A DNA stretch of 64,000 nucleotides from Naematelia aurantialba (GCA_021527695.1 JAKFAO010000007.1:1178001-1242000); one strand, 5' to 3'. Positions 1 through 10,920 are shown, counted from the first letter of the stretch. Numbers and translations are program-made. The notes: generated from the sequence alone by a model not told the origin.

Positions 1-1192
1 GAGCGAAGGCCAACCAAATGCTCCACGAGACATACCCAAATGTGATCACCATCGCCGAAGACGTCTCTGGAATGCCTACGCTTTGTAGGCCTGTGCCCGA
101 GGGAGGCGTCGGATTCGACTACCGCCTGTCTATGGCCATTCCGGATATGTTCATCAAGCTGCTCAAAGAGTCGACCGATGACCAGTGGCAGATGGGCGAT
201 ATCGTTCATACCTTGACCAACCGCCGTCATTTGGAGAACAGCGTGGCCTACGCCGAGAGTCACGATCAGGCACTGGTTGGAGACAAGACCCTCGCGTTCT
301 GGCTTATGGACAAAGAAATGTGTAGGTCTTCGGCTCAAAATTTATGACCTACCAATCGCGCGTAGATGATTTTATGTCCGATCTGTCTCCCTTGACCCCT
401 ATAATTGATCGCGGGCTATCTCTACACAAAATGATCAGGCGAGTTCCAGCGCTAGCCTACTTTAACTCTGCTGATTACATTCAGGTTCCTCGTTCACACT
501 CTGGGCGGTGAGGCATACCTCAATTTTGAGGGTAATGAATTCGGACATCCTGAGCAAGTCATCTGTCGTAAGGCATATATGGCATCCTGCTGAAGGTGCA
601 GATGGATGGATTTCCCCCGAGAGGGTAATAACAACTCCTTCGCACATGCCCGACGACAGTTCAACCTTGTAGACGATGAACTCCTCCGCTACAAATACCT
701 CAACGAGTTCGACGTGGCTATGAATTGGCTGGAAGCCCAGTACAAATGGCTGAGTTCACCCCAAGTTCGTAAAGAGCTTTACGACAAGCTAATACTCACA
801 GGCGTACGTTTCTTTGAAGCATGAAGGGGACAAGGTCATCGTCTTTGAACGAGCCGGTCTTCTGTTCATATTCAACTGTTAGTGCCCGATGTCAGGATAA
901 ACTGCTGAGTAATCTGGCAGTCCATCCCTCGAACTCTTTTGTCGATTATCGGGTGGGAGTGGATACTCCTGGAGAGTACAAAGTCGTCCTTACAAGTGAT
1001 GAAAAGCGGTTTGGTGGCCACGAGCGAATCGATCTGAATGGTCGGTACTTCACGACGCCGATGAGCTGGAATGGACGGAGCAATTGGCTGCAGGTAGGCG
1101 AATCATTGGACGAACCAGCCCATGAATCCACCACTGATCATATTTTGAAGGTGTACGCGCCAAACAGGACTGTCTTGGTGCTCGGCTTGTAA
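1..1192 (+). CDS. GLC3: 1,4-alpha-glucan (glycogen) branching enzyme, 3' part
   Basis: This is the C-terminal part of a GH13 branching enzyme, which makes alpha-1,6 branch points in glycogen in the cytosol; the 5' end lies outside the window. The first exon carries [15 protein letters not shown] and a segment ending [13 protein letters not shown], both typical of the catalytic barrel. After an intron the reading continues with [19 protein letters not shown] and then [12 protein letters not shown], which are strongly conserved in eukaryotic branching enzymes. The C-terminal beta domain includes [18 protein letters not shown], and the last short exon ends [13 protein letters not shown]. At least three introns interrupt the visible part, near 323-480, 574-602 and 1094-1150. 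Motifs and length fit an intact gene. The family assignment is secure; the symbol follows the yeast orthologue. Confidence 0.9.
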
Positions 1193-1373
1193 TAATGTAA
1201 AGCAGAATAGCTGTCCATACTCTTGACGCACGAAAGATCGATGACTATGACATGACAATGAAATGTTAGCGAAAAGTCCGCAAGCACCACACTCCGCAAA
1301 GCCAAAAAAGTGCGGAATTATATAAGCTTGAATAATATACGTAAGACCCTTCGCGTTTCTCAAGGAGACAAGC

Positions 1374-2278
1374 TGTCATGACCCGGTCCGGATTGTCATG
1401 ACCCACGTCGTGGTTTGACCTATCGTGGAAAAGCTCATAGTAGCAAACCGTGGAAAGTATCATCGTGGAAAAGCTCATAGTAGCAAATAGTGGAAAGTCT
1501 TATCGTGGAAGTACTTATCGTGGTTGAACCACGCGTGGAAGAGCCACAATGAGCGTGGGAGAGCCACGATGCCAGAGGTATAAAAGGATGCGCATTTTGT
1601 AGTTTGTAGTTCTCCAGTCTTTTATTTATCTCACATTCTTCTCTCACTTCTTCACTCACTTGTCTCACATTCTTTTGACACTGTCTTTACTCTTGCCTCA
1701 CATTCCTGGTCGATGCTACCTCATCGACCAGGCTGGTCACCGCTTGTCATCCAACCAATCCACAAGCTTCACGGTCTACACCTGTCAGACGTAGGCCAAG
1801 CTTAGTAAACCTTTGCGGTCCATCCTGTCTCAAGCCATCACTACTTGGGACAGGTTCGTGACAGAAGGGCGCTCAGAGTATTGCTCTCAGAAGCAGACTC
1901 ACTCTTAGAAGCGAGTCTGTTCTTAGAACTCCACTCTGAGAGGCATTCTTAGAACCACTCTGAGAGCGACTCTCAGAGTGATTCTCAGAGTGAACCACCT
2001 AAGAACGCCACCCCAACAAGGTATAAAAGACGGGCCTTGGGGAGGGAGTCTGACTTCTTCCCTAAGGATCAAAATATCATAAGTTACCTTGCTAGACCTC
2101 AACACTGCCCGACCACCTACACCACCTCCCCGAGCTTGCCGGATCCTACCAAGCTAATTACGCCTACACAACTGTCGATCAAGTCACAAGAACCTGAGCA
2201 CTTAGCTCAACCCTTGTAAACGACAGCTTTCCACTCGTCTTTGATTAGCTTGAGGTCAATCAAGGACGGGTCGTAACA
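1374..2278 (+). repeat. Long terminal repeat (left arm of an inverted LTR pair), about 905 bp
   Basis: It begins TGTCATGACCCGG and ends GGGTCGTAACA, so it has the TG...CA ends of a retrotransposon LTR. Two TATA-type motifs lie on the plus strand (TATAAAAG near 1577 and near 2022), making plus the likely sense direction. The part before the first TATA is built from repeated CGTGGAA units, and 1865-2000 from CTCAGAG/CACTCTGAGAG near-palindromes. The same sequence recurs in inverse orientation at 3327-4662. No flanking target duplication is visible (CAAGC before, CCTCT after). Open frames inside it are not genes. Confidence 0.8.
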
Positions 2279-3326
2279 CCTCTTGATTATACCCTGAACC
2301 GTTTCAGCCCATCTATCCATCTCGAATATTATTACTCGAATGACCTCTACACTTTTGTTGCCACTTATCCAATATCCCTTAGTCTCTCGTTCACTCTAGA
2401 TTCCTTATTTCATCGTCAAAGACCTCGAAATTAGACTTGGTAATCATATTGGAAACAGGCGATTCTATAAGCAATATTTTATCAACCTGGTCATACCTGT
2501 CATGATGGGAACTCTTAATCCCGACGGATGCTAGGCAAGTGAATACGAGCCAGCTCGAAGTTCAGCGATCCAAGGCGATGCAAAACATGCTGATGCAAGG
2601 TAAACATCGAATCTCAATGACTCAAGGCGATGCATTTCAAAGGGAGTAAACATTCAATGCCAAAGGAACCAAACATTGAGATCTCACAGAGAGTAAACAA
2701 GATGGTACTCCTGGACAAGGCAGACAAGACGAGAGTGCAAGGCTATATAGAGAGGCAAGATTCCACCAAGGTGGTATGGATGCATGCAGTGGCAGCGACA
2801 TCGTGTGATGACCCGACTCACCTCGAATTACCTCGAATACTCTCGACTTACTTTTCAACCTTTTCAACCTCTCGATCTATCTCGATTATTACTTGAATCA
2901 CCTCGACACTCTTTTTGTCACTCATTCAAATCTCGATAACTTACTTTGTCACTCGTTTACTCTCGATTCCTCAATTCAACCTCCTCAAAAACCTCGAATT
3001 GATGCTTAGTAATAATATTGGAAATAGGTGATTCTATTGGCAACAACAGCATTGGAAATAGATAACATGCTGCAATATATAAGTAGATAGATCTGCCTTG
3101 ATCCCCCCAGGGATCAAAACTCGTATGTTACTCTCGATATCATTTCGATTTCCTTGATTTGCCTGGATTGTCGATAGTTTGACGAATCTTCAGCTGAAAG
3201 CCTTCCACTTCCGGTTCGAGACTATTTTGCTTTAGTCAAATCGCCCCGATTACCCGTTTCCTCTGTCGAATCATCAGAGACACGGCCGTAACAAGTTCAC
3301 AGATCACTAGACGTGATCCCAGTCCT
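2279..3326. repeat. Spacer between the inverted LTRs, itself built from diverged repeats and an LTR tail
   Basis: About 1 kb separates the two long LTRs. Segments near 2310-2500 and 2865-3055 are diverged direct copies; both contain a stretch around ATATTGGAAA preceded by CTCGAA-rich sequence. A TATATAAG near 3076, a GGATCAAAA motif just downstream, and an end CGGCCGTAACA at 3293 resemble the promoter-proximal and 3' parts of the neighbouring LTRs, so roughly 3070-3293 looks like the 3' part of a third, related LTR. The remaining 33 bp (3294-3326) are unassigned. No reverse transcriptase, integrase or gag reading frame was seen, so the unit cannot move on its own. Confidence 0.6.
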
Positions 3327-4662
3327 TGTTACGACCCGTCCTTGATTGACCTCAAGCTAATCAAAGACGAGTGGAAAGCTGTCGTTTACAAGGGTTGAGC
3401 TAAGTGCTCAGGTTCTTGTGACTTGATCGACAGTTGTGTAGGCGTAATTAGCTTGGTAGGATCCGGCAAGCTCGGGGAGGTGGTGTAGGTGGTCGGGCAG
3501 TGTTGAGGTCTAGCGAGGTAACTTATGATATTTTGATCCTTAGGGAAGAAGTCAGACTCCCTCCCCAAGGCCCATCTTTTATACCTTGTTGGGGTGGCGT
3601 TCTTTGTTACGACCCGTCCTTGATTGACCTCAAGCTAATCAAAGACGTGTGGAAAGCTGTCGTTTACAAGGGGTGAGCTAAGTGCTCGGGTTCTTGTGAC
3701 TTGGTCGACAGTAGGGTAGACGTAATGAGCTAGGAAGGATCCGGCAAGCTCAAGGGGGAAGTGAAGATGTGACTAGAGTGCTTGGGCAGCGATGAGGTCT
3801 AGCGATGTAACTTATGATATTTTGATCCTTAGGGAAGAAGTCAGACTCCCTCCCCAAGGTGCAACTTATATACCTTGTGGGTGTCTCATCCCACGAGGTA
3901 TCCGAGCCCTTCTAGAGACGTCTCTAGAGCAGAGCTCTAGAGACTGTTTCTAGAGACAGCTCTTGAGACTCTCACGGGACACCTCTTGAGACTCTTCTAG
4001 AGAGTCTCTCCGATACGTCTCTCCGACCACTCCGATATGTCTCTATAAGGGTTATGACCGGGTCATAACATTCTTAGGTGGTTCACTCTGAGAATCACTC
4101 TGAGAGTTGCTCTCAGAGTGGTTCTAAGAATGCCTCTCAGAGTAGAGTTCTAAGAACAGACTCGCTTCTAAGAGTGAGTCTGCTTCTGAGAGCAATACTC
4201 TGAGCGCCCTTCTGTCACGAACCTGTCCCAAGTAGTGATGGCTTGAGACAGGATGGACCGCAAAGGTTTACTAAGCTTGGCCTACGTCTGACAGGTGTAG
4301 ACCGTGAAGCTTGTGGATTGGTTGGATGACAAGCGGTGACCAGCCTGGTCGATGAGGTAGCATCGACCAGGAATGTGAGGCAAGAGTAAAGACAGTGTCA
4401 AAAGAATGTGAGACAAGTGAGTGAAGAAGTGAGAGAAGAATGTGAGATAAATAAAAGACTGGAGAACTACAAACTACAAAATGCGCATCCTTTTATACCT
4501 CTGGCATCGTGGCTCTTCCACGCTCATTGTGGCTCTTCCGCGCGTGGTTCAACCATGATAAGTACTTCCACGATAAGACTTTCCACTATTTGCTACTATG
4601 AGCTTTTCCACAATGGGTCAAACCACGACGTGGGTCATGACAATCCGGACCGGGTCATGACA
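3327..4662 (-). repeat. Long terminal repeat (right arm of the inverted pair), interrupted by a solo LTR
   Basis: This is the inverted counterpart of 1374-2278: it starts TGTTACGACCC and ends CCGGGTCATGACA. Removing the nested element and its duplicated target leaves 865 bp. The 40-bp difference from the left arm is explained by one tandem unit (around GCTACTATGAGCTTTTCCAC) that is present twice in the left arm and once here. The two arms differ by scattered substitutions, so the pair is not brand new. Sense direction is minus, judged from the TATA motifs. Flanks are GTCCT and CCTGA, with no target duplication. Confidence 0.8.
3605..4070 (-). mobile_element. Solo LTR, 466 bp, nested in the right long LTR
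   Basis: The insert starts TGTTACGACCCGTCC and ends GACCGGGTCATAACA. It is flanked by the perfect 5-bp direct repeat TTCTT (3600-3604 and 4071-4075). The uninterrupted target is preserved in the left arm near 2003, where the sequence runs straight through with a single TTCTT on the opposite strand. The first roughly 240 bp are close to the start of the host LTR, so this is a family member, but the part upstream of its own TATATAAG (minus strand) is different and carries TCTAGAGAC-type repeats. A solo LTR is the usual product of LTR-LTR recombination. Confidence 0.88.
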
Positions 4663-4712
4663 CCTGAGACTTTAGCCCCCACAACCTATATACAACACCA
4701 AGTATGATATGA

Positions 4713-4733
4713 TGTTATGACCAGGTCATAACA
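4713..4733. repeat. Perfect 21-nt palindrome matching an LTR terminus
   Basis: The arms are TGTTATGACC and GGTCATAACA around a single central A. The sense-strand 5' end of the solo LTR at 4070 is nearly the same palindrome. Together with the TATATAG (minus strand) near 4690, the 71 bp from 4733 down to 4663 could be the 5' end of another LTR cut short by the long LTR ending at 4662. Confidence 0.6.
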
Positions 4734-4812
4734 GTCCTCGAGTTTATGACTCTTCCACCATCGCTTTTCACGTCATCTCCGGTTTTCAGCCTGCCGAGTA
4801 CGCGTCAGATCA

Positions 4813-4992
4813 ACCTCTGGCATTGTGGCACCACCACGCATAGGTGTAGCCATGATAAGGGCTTCCACAATGAGACTTCCCACTGTTTGTTACCTCCACA
4901 ATAATTCTTGCCACTGTATGCTACTATGAGCCTTTCCACGATGGGGCAAGCCACGGTGCTGTGGGTCATGGCAATCCAAACCGGTCATGACA
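4813..4992 (-). repeat. Decayed copy of the long-LTR 5' end
   Basis: This stretch follows the last 165 bp of the right long LTR (from about 4497) in the same orientation, from CCTCTGGCATTGTGG to CCGGTCATGACA. It has many substitutions and small indels. It keeps the CCAC/GTGG-type short repeats. The rest of that LTR copy is absent. Confidence 0.65.
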
Positions 4993-5785
4993 CGAGGTGA
5001 GATGAATGCATCATCACAATAGCGATACTCGAGTTAGCTCATGACAGTCTGCTACTACGCTTGTGTCTAACCACTTGCATTCTTCATTTTCCTCCACCTT
5101 CAGCTCCTGTCCGATACCGATGAGAGCCCAAGCTTTAAAATCTAAAGGGTCATGGCCAACGTCTACCTTGTCATGGGGAGTGCTGGCATTGATCGCCAAT
5201 GGTTGCCGAGACCGAGACTCAGCGTGCTGGCTGTCGTCCATTGGTGGACCGACGTCAACTTACAGTGATCTTCGCCGTTTTGGGGATGATACAGTCCTCA
5301 GTCATGTTTGGATGATATCGCATTATAATCTAGAGCTTCATGAAAACCTTCGGTGGACTCATGCAGCCTTCAACCTCTTCGATACTCATCGAGCCTCGCT
5401 GCGCTTAGTCTTAGAGTACAATGGAAGGCTGACACTCGGTAAAACTTGGATAGCTTTGGATCGTATTCTAGTTGACTCTTGACAGCGGCATCATGACCTC
5501 CGTGAACTGTAAGTATGCTTTGTTTCGGCTCAGTTTGCTGTCCCTTATCAAGCCGTGGCTGCATGTCGCCTCTGGTCCTGCGGTTTAGCTATACATGTGA
5601 AAAGGGCATTGACCAAGTTTGCGGTGCGTGGATGTCATAGACATGATTCGAGCGATCGGAATCAGATCCGGTCTTTGACTCTACCTCCACTTCCGGTGTC
5701 CAGCTCTGTTTCGTCCTTTCGAGCTCACCTCTTCATTCCCTCTTCCTTCGCCTCCCTATTATCCTCGTCGTCTTCGCACGTAAGA
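4993..5785. other. Gene-poor stretch between the LTR cluster and MSH4
   Basis: I see no convincing gene here. A 75-codon ATG-initiated frame on the minus strand (5241-5014) and open stretches on the plus strand (about 5063-5482) show no family motif. The last 100 bp before the MSH4 start are pyrimidine-rich (CTTCC/TCCTCGTCG), typical of a fungal promoter or 5' leader. Confidence 0.4.
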
Positions 5786-8700
5786 ATGTCCGACAGCCCT
5801 GGTTTTTCAAATCCTGTTACTTACCGGGTGGAAGACAATGTGCAAAGACGTGCTGCGACTGCTCAAACTTCCAGCAAGGGGTCGACGAAAGGCCATTTCT
5901 CCGAGGACTTTGTCGTAGCCATTATGCAAGGTAAGGCGTGCGCTACGCCTTAAGCTGAGCGATACATCAGGTGGAGGATTTGAAATTGGCATAGCAGCTC
6001 TTAACGTGGAGACCGGAAAAGTGAGTCAACTCATAAAGTCTGAACTAAACCGGGCCGAGGCGGTGATCACCCAGGTCAGTTATACATAAGGGAGAGCAGG
6101 TCAGGAGATAATCCTGCGGTCAGATTTCAGACACCAATAGTAAGATAAATGTAGACTACGCACCGCATGCTGACGAACTGGTGGCATAGATTTCGACCGG
6201 ACTATCAGGCACCTCAACGTCTATTATCCAAGGACTATCCTCGCTACCGACCTAGCCCTATGCTTTCCAACCAGATCCGGTAGGAATAGGCACACCGTGG
6301 GAGGATCCAGGCTCTTTGCAACGATTGCGTCGGAGTTCTGTCTCGAGGCAGAGCCATTAGCCAAAGCAGATTGGAATCGTGATATGGGTGCGTTCTTAAA
6401 TTCAAATCAAAGCTGAAGCGGTCCACAGGTGCAGAATTAGTGCATAAATTGATTGCGAACAGCAAGCAGCGAGCCTCGACATTGATCAGTATCGCGGATA
6501 AGTGAGTGTAGAAGTCTTAATCACTATAATAACAGACAGATACCATGCACTGTGTGCAACGGCCGCGCTATTCGGTTGGGTGCAGGCTCAAAATGGCGTT
6601 GTGTTCGCCGAGGGCAGCTTAAACATCCACTATGTGGCGTTGGATGGTTATTCCGCTTGCGACGGATCAAAGCTTATCAAGTAGGGACTATGTTCATTGA
6701 CGCCGGCACGGTGCGAAACCTCGAATTGGTCGCAAATAGCCTCACCAACTGCGCTAATGGTGCCCTTTACGGTAGGAGATCAAAGCCAGTATCGCTCAAC
6801 TGCAGGCCTGTTGGATCAGTGTCTCACACCCATGGGCTCTCGCTTGCTTCGAACGAACATCTTACAGCCAAGTAACAGTCGGGTGGTCATTGAGAATCGT
6901 CTGGACGCTGTACATGGTGAGCCACGGGGGAAAGCAATTGGCTAAGTACTGGAGAACTCATGCGATCACCTGGGCTGAGACATGAGCTGAAAAACACCTT
7001 GAATGCGCTTGGGCAGGTCAGTCAAGCTGGCCAGTAGCGACTGACAAAAACAGATGGATCTTGATAAGATCAATGCTGCTGTACAACTGTGATCCACTCC
7101 TGTGCTGAAACTTCAGCTGTCCATGACCGATCAGAGACGGGTGGACACCGCCTTGACAGAACGTCGCATCACCTTACTGCTGCAACTCAAAAAGCTTGTT
7201 AAAATCACCACCGAGTTATGGCTAAAGCTATCCAATTGCCGAAGCACACTCCTCAAAGCTATCAGAATGGTCAGCTCCCGAAGAGTGCCTGACTGATTGA
7301 TTAATACAGAATCTGGAGGATGACCGCTTGCGACAATTACAAAATCAGATCGAAAGTTGCGTCTATCGGTTATTCGTTGGTGTTGACGATCCAGTCTGTC
7401 TCAATGAAGACGCAACCCTCAAACGATCGGCAACGGGCATTGTGGCAAAGCAAGCGAAACTGTACGCGGTCAAAGCCAGTTTCAACGCTCTGCTTGATAT
7501 TGCGAGAAAAACGCTTGCAGAGAACAGTCAAGACATGCACAACGGTTTGTGGGCCACGATTTCCGCACTGAATGGAGTAGTCAAGGATGAGCTCAACGGT
7601 GAGCGTCGAAGGTATACCATCTGACACAGCAAGACCGTTACGGTTTCGACGCCAGGCTAGAATGGCTAGAGTCAGGGGCCCGACTTTCTCTCCCTTCTGA
7701 TACGTTTGTTGGACCACCGCCTCAAGAGTTGCTTAATGTGGTAGCGAACAAAAACCGGTGGGTGTCCATGAGGTCGAGCTGAGGCGAGATTGTAGTATGA
7801 AATTCACAACTCACGGTCTTGTATATCAGCGTAACTTAATCTTCTGACGATACAGATGAAGCTCAATGTACTCATGGCCGAAACGGAGCAAGAGGTGTTT
7901 GCTTTGAGCGACGAGATAGTAGGAAGCTTAGTCAGCGACACAGTGGGGTTGATGGGTACCTTGAGCAACCTTCTACACTGACGCCTAGGGGGTTTGCACG
8001 TATGCTCTGATGTCGTGAGTGCGCTGAAATCACGACTTCTGCTGAACTCAGCTTGCCATGCTCGATATGATTGTAGCTTTCGCCGAGCTTAGTACTGGTG
8101 AGTTGCGCGAGGAAGATAGGCTGACTCAAAGGACGTAACTGGAGTGAGCGATAACGCTCGTTCGTTCTATTGAGTATATAGCGCGCCCGGAGTTCACGGA
8201 CACCCTGGTGGTGAGAGTTCAGCCCAGAATCGAAAAGTTTACCAGCGCAGATTAAGCAAGGCCGCCATCCTATCCTTGAGGATGCCCTCGGCACCGGTAA
8301 CTGGGTTCCCAACGATGCGTAAGCAACCTCTGGTCAACTAGACTCTTGACATCTAGCTTCGCAGCTGAGGGAATCTCCGCTTTCCAACTCGTTCAAGGGC
8401 CCAAGTGCTTTGAGCCAGTCCGACTTTTCTGACTCTCCAGTATGTCCGGGAAAAGCACGTTCCTTCGGCAGATCGGTCTTCTGACCATTCAGGCGATGTT
8501 GGGCTGCTTGTGGGTGACCTAGCCTGATTCGAGATAACTAAACCACACAGTGTCCCTGCAGAATTTGCCAGCTTCAGACTGCATGACTCCTTGCTCTCGA
8601 GGCTGTCAAATGATGGCAAGTGGCGGCATTGCTGTGCTGATAGGAGACCTCATGACTTTATCCACCTTTGCATCGGAAATGGCGACATCTGCCATGATTC

Positions 8701-9531
8701 TGGGTACGTATGACCATGGGATGGCACTCAACTCAGGAATGGCAACATCGCGAACACTGGTCTTGATAGACGAAGTGGGTCTCATGAATTGAGGAGCTGA
8801 CAATAGCTTGGGCGTGGGACCTCCACTGGAGAGGGTTTCGGCTTGTCTCATGCGATTGGCGAAGCTCTGATAAAGACGAAGGTAAGAAGCTTTCAAAATG
8901 ACCTTGGTACGGTGGCATCTAAGAGACAGGCATTTGTGTACTTCGCTACTCATTTTCGCGAGCTATCTTTCACGCTCGGCAGCCATCCCGGAGTAGTCAA
9001 GTAGGCAATGGATGCTACATAAGTGACAGCAGGTAATATCTTAGTGTGCATCTCGAAGTCAAGGTACCCGGACGTTTTCGGTTTCGAGCTTATTACCTAG
9101 CATGGTCTTCAGGATCTAGCCTCGGCAGAATTTGGAACGACTTTTCAGTACCGGGTGGTAGAGGGGCCGAGCACAGAAGAATATTACGGTGAGTAGACTT
9201 ATATTGTGCTTACAGGCAGGGTTAGAATTGGCCAAGCTCGCATCTCTGCCACAGCACGTCCGCGCCAGGGCTCATGAAATCGCGTACAAGCTTATTGCAA
9301 TCGAAGAGAAAGGTCCGCGTGTTGCTGCTATCGCTGATGTCAGGCCGCAAGTCCAGCAAGAGCAATGCAATCATTGCCAGACGACGTTCTGTCATCAAGC
9401 TACAAGGCCAGCTGAAACAAGTCGTAGAGGTATCCAAGCTCGACGATGAAGCGCTCGCTTTCTTTCTCGTTAAGCTACAAGCGGACTCTTTGACAATTCT
9501 AAAGCAGGCATACCAAGCGGAGCTAGAATGA
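5786..9531 (+). CDS. MSH4: MutS homologue 4, meiotic crossover factor
   Basis: MSH4 pairs with MSH5 to stabilise recombination intermediates in meiosis; it lacks the mismatch-binding N-terminal domain of MSH2/3/6. The reading starts MSDSPGFSNP at 5786 and is split by many short introns. Conserved blocks in order are GGGFEIGIAALNVETGK (5973-6020), MFIDAGTVRNLELV (6690-6735), GLLDQCLTPMGSRLLRTN (core domain), SPGLRHELKNTLNALGQ, RHPILEDALGTGNWVPND (8258-8319), Walker A SGKSTFLRQIGL (near 8445), VPAEFASFRLHDSLLSRLS, Walker B LVLIDE joined across an intron to LGRGTSTGEGFGLSHA (8760-8860), ATHFREL (near 8950), and FQYRVVEGPSTEEYYG followed by a helical C-terminus ending at 9531. The ATPase motifs look intact. 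A closely related MSH5 is excluded by the MSH4-type blocks only at family level, so a small doubt remains. Confidence 0.88.
8775..8806 (+). other. 32-nt intron inside the MSH4 Walker B region
   Basis: The intron runs from GTGGGT to GACAATAG. Its removal joins LVLIDE to LGRGTS in frame, restoring the invariant MutS motif; reading through would give DEVGLMN and a stop. A CTGAC branch-point-like motif lies just before the acceptor. Confidence 0.8.
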
Positions 9532-9628
9532 TCGCAATATTTGAAAAGGTTTCGGGAGGCTGAGGCTGTGATGATGCATGTCTAGATCACCCTGCATATG
9601 TCTACCACTCAGCGCCTCTCCTGTATTG

Positions 9629-10920
9629 CTAAACGAATTCTGTCCAGTCTACCTGCGCTCCGGGCCAACCCCCTCCTCGGATAGCAATCAAGTTCCGCTC
9701 TTGAACGACTCGCAGTTCTCGAATTCGCATGCGTCTGGCCTTCCGCCGGGGTTCCTTGGTATTTGACGGGTCCAGAGCGTCTAGTTCAGCGTCTGATGGG
9801 ATGACCGAGGCAGATGCCGTATCGTGCATTGGGCGAGGTGTCGCCACGCCAGACGCGTCGGCATTAGCAAGTGAGTAGAGGTGTGTCCGAAGGAGTATTT
9901 GTTGCACGATGAGCAGAGCCTTGGACACCGCAGAGACAAGTGGGTTCGAGTCAGATTGGGATGTATCGAAATGGGCGAGGACCATGGCCGAGAAGAAGTC
10001 GCCGACCCCAGAAAAATAACCATGAACGGTTGGCAGAGCAAATGCCCAGGTCTCTAACCGACCTTGCACATAGGTGCTGGCAAAAGATACGAGCACATTG
10101 TCTTCCGAACGAGCAGTGCTTGATTCCTCGTACCAAGGCGGAAGCGATTCGGGTAGCAGGCTGGTGTACGAGGAAGGGGGAGAGGGAAGCCCCAGGGCAT
10201 GGACCGTAGAAGAAGGAAGCGGTATTGAAGATAGCGCAACGTAGGGAAGGTTGTAGGTGGTATGTAGTTTGTATAGTGAGGCGCTTATCGATGCCATGCC
10301 TGTCAACTTGATACCGGCAAGCAGTCTGAAGGATAAGCCAGGTCGGTTGAACGACTCACTCGACCTCAAAATGATTGGGGGTGATGATTGTAGCTAGTGA
10401 TAACATGTCTCTGTAAGCCGGTATGACGTCTTCCGACACGTAAAGCTTTCCTCCGTCGCCCATTACCGCTGACATTAGCCAATGCAAAAGACTTCCTTGT
10501 ACTCACGATCAAGCACATAGATCAGGGACGGATTCTCGGCTCGCATTCTGACGATATGACTTTGAACTACCCGTAACGCAGATGCTCCTGGTATATAACC
10601 CGTCAGGACGCGAGGGTGATTGAGCAGGCCATTGGTGATGAGGCCTTCGAAGACTGCAGCTAGTTCGTCTGGAGTCGTCTTGTGCCCATTGGTATGTCCG
10701 TAACCTGCATCATGAGTAAGATTATGACAAAACTAGAAGAGCTCACCCGTGTGGTTGGAGAATTGCACCGTATTGATGGCATCCACGTCGTACCCCAGGG
10801 TTTGCAGGGGAAACGTGGCCGCTCTATTGCCTGCAGGTGAACGCCCGCAGCCGCAAATGACTTACCAACATATCCCGAAACGACATGAGACTGAATTGAC
10901 AAGACTCTATCGTTGTTCAT
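9629..10920 (-). CDS. BUD16: Pyridoxal kinase
   Basis: It phosphorylates pyridoxal, pyridoxine and pyridoxamine with ATP in the vitamin B6 salvage pathway (cytosol). The first ATG at 10920 gives [19 protein letters not shown], the standard N-terminus of the family. Later exons give [14 protein letters not shown] (10735-10795), [20 protein letters not shown] (10540-10600), the DPVMGD motif joined across an intron (10460-10510) and [10 protein letters not shown] (near 10380). The C-terminal exon has GVGDFFSAM, the anion-hole/catalytic-Asp motif of the ribokinase-like fold (GxGD), near 9990. The end is [14 protein letters not shown]. The gene is convergent with MSH4, with 97 bp between the stops. 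The yeast orthologue is BUD16; the assignment to the enzyme family is secure. Confidence 0.9.

Noticed and set aside
1435..1668. Open frames in the LTRs that recur on both sides (also near 2037-2219, 3386-3568 and 4408-4707)
   Set aside because: They are mirror copies that exist because the LTRs are repeated; they contain the TATA and repeat modules and show no protein family.
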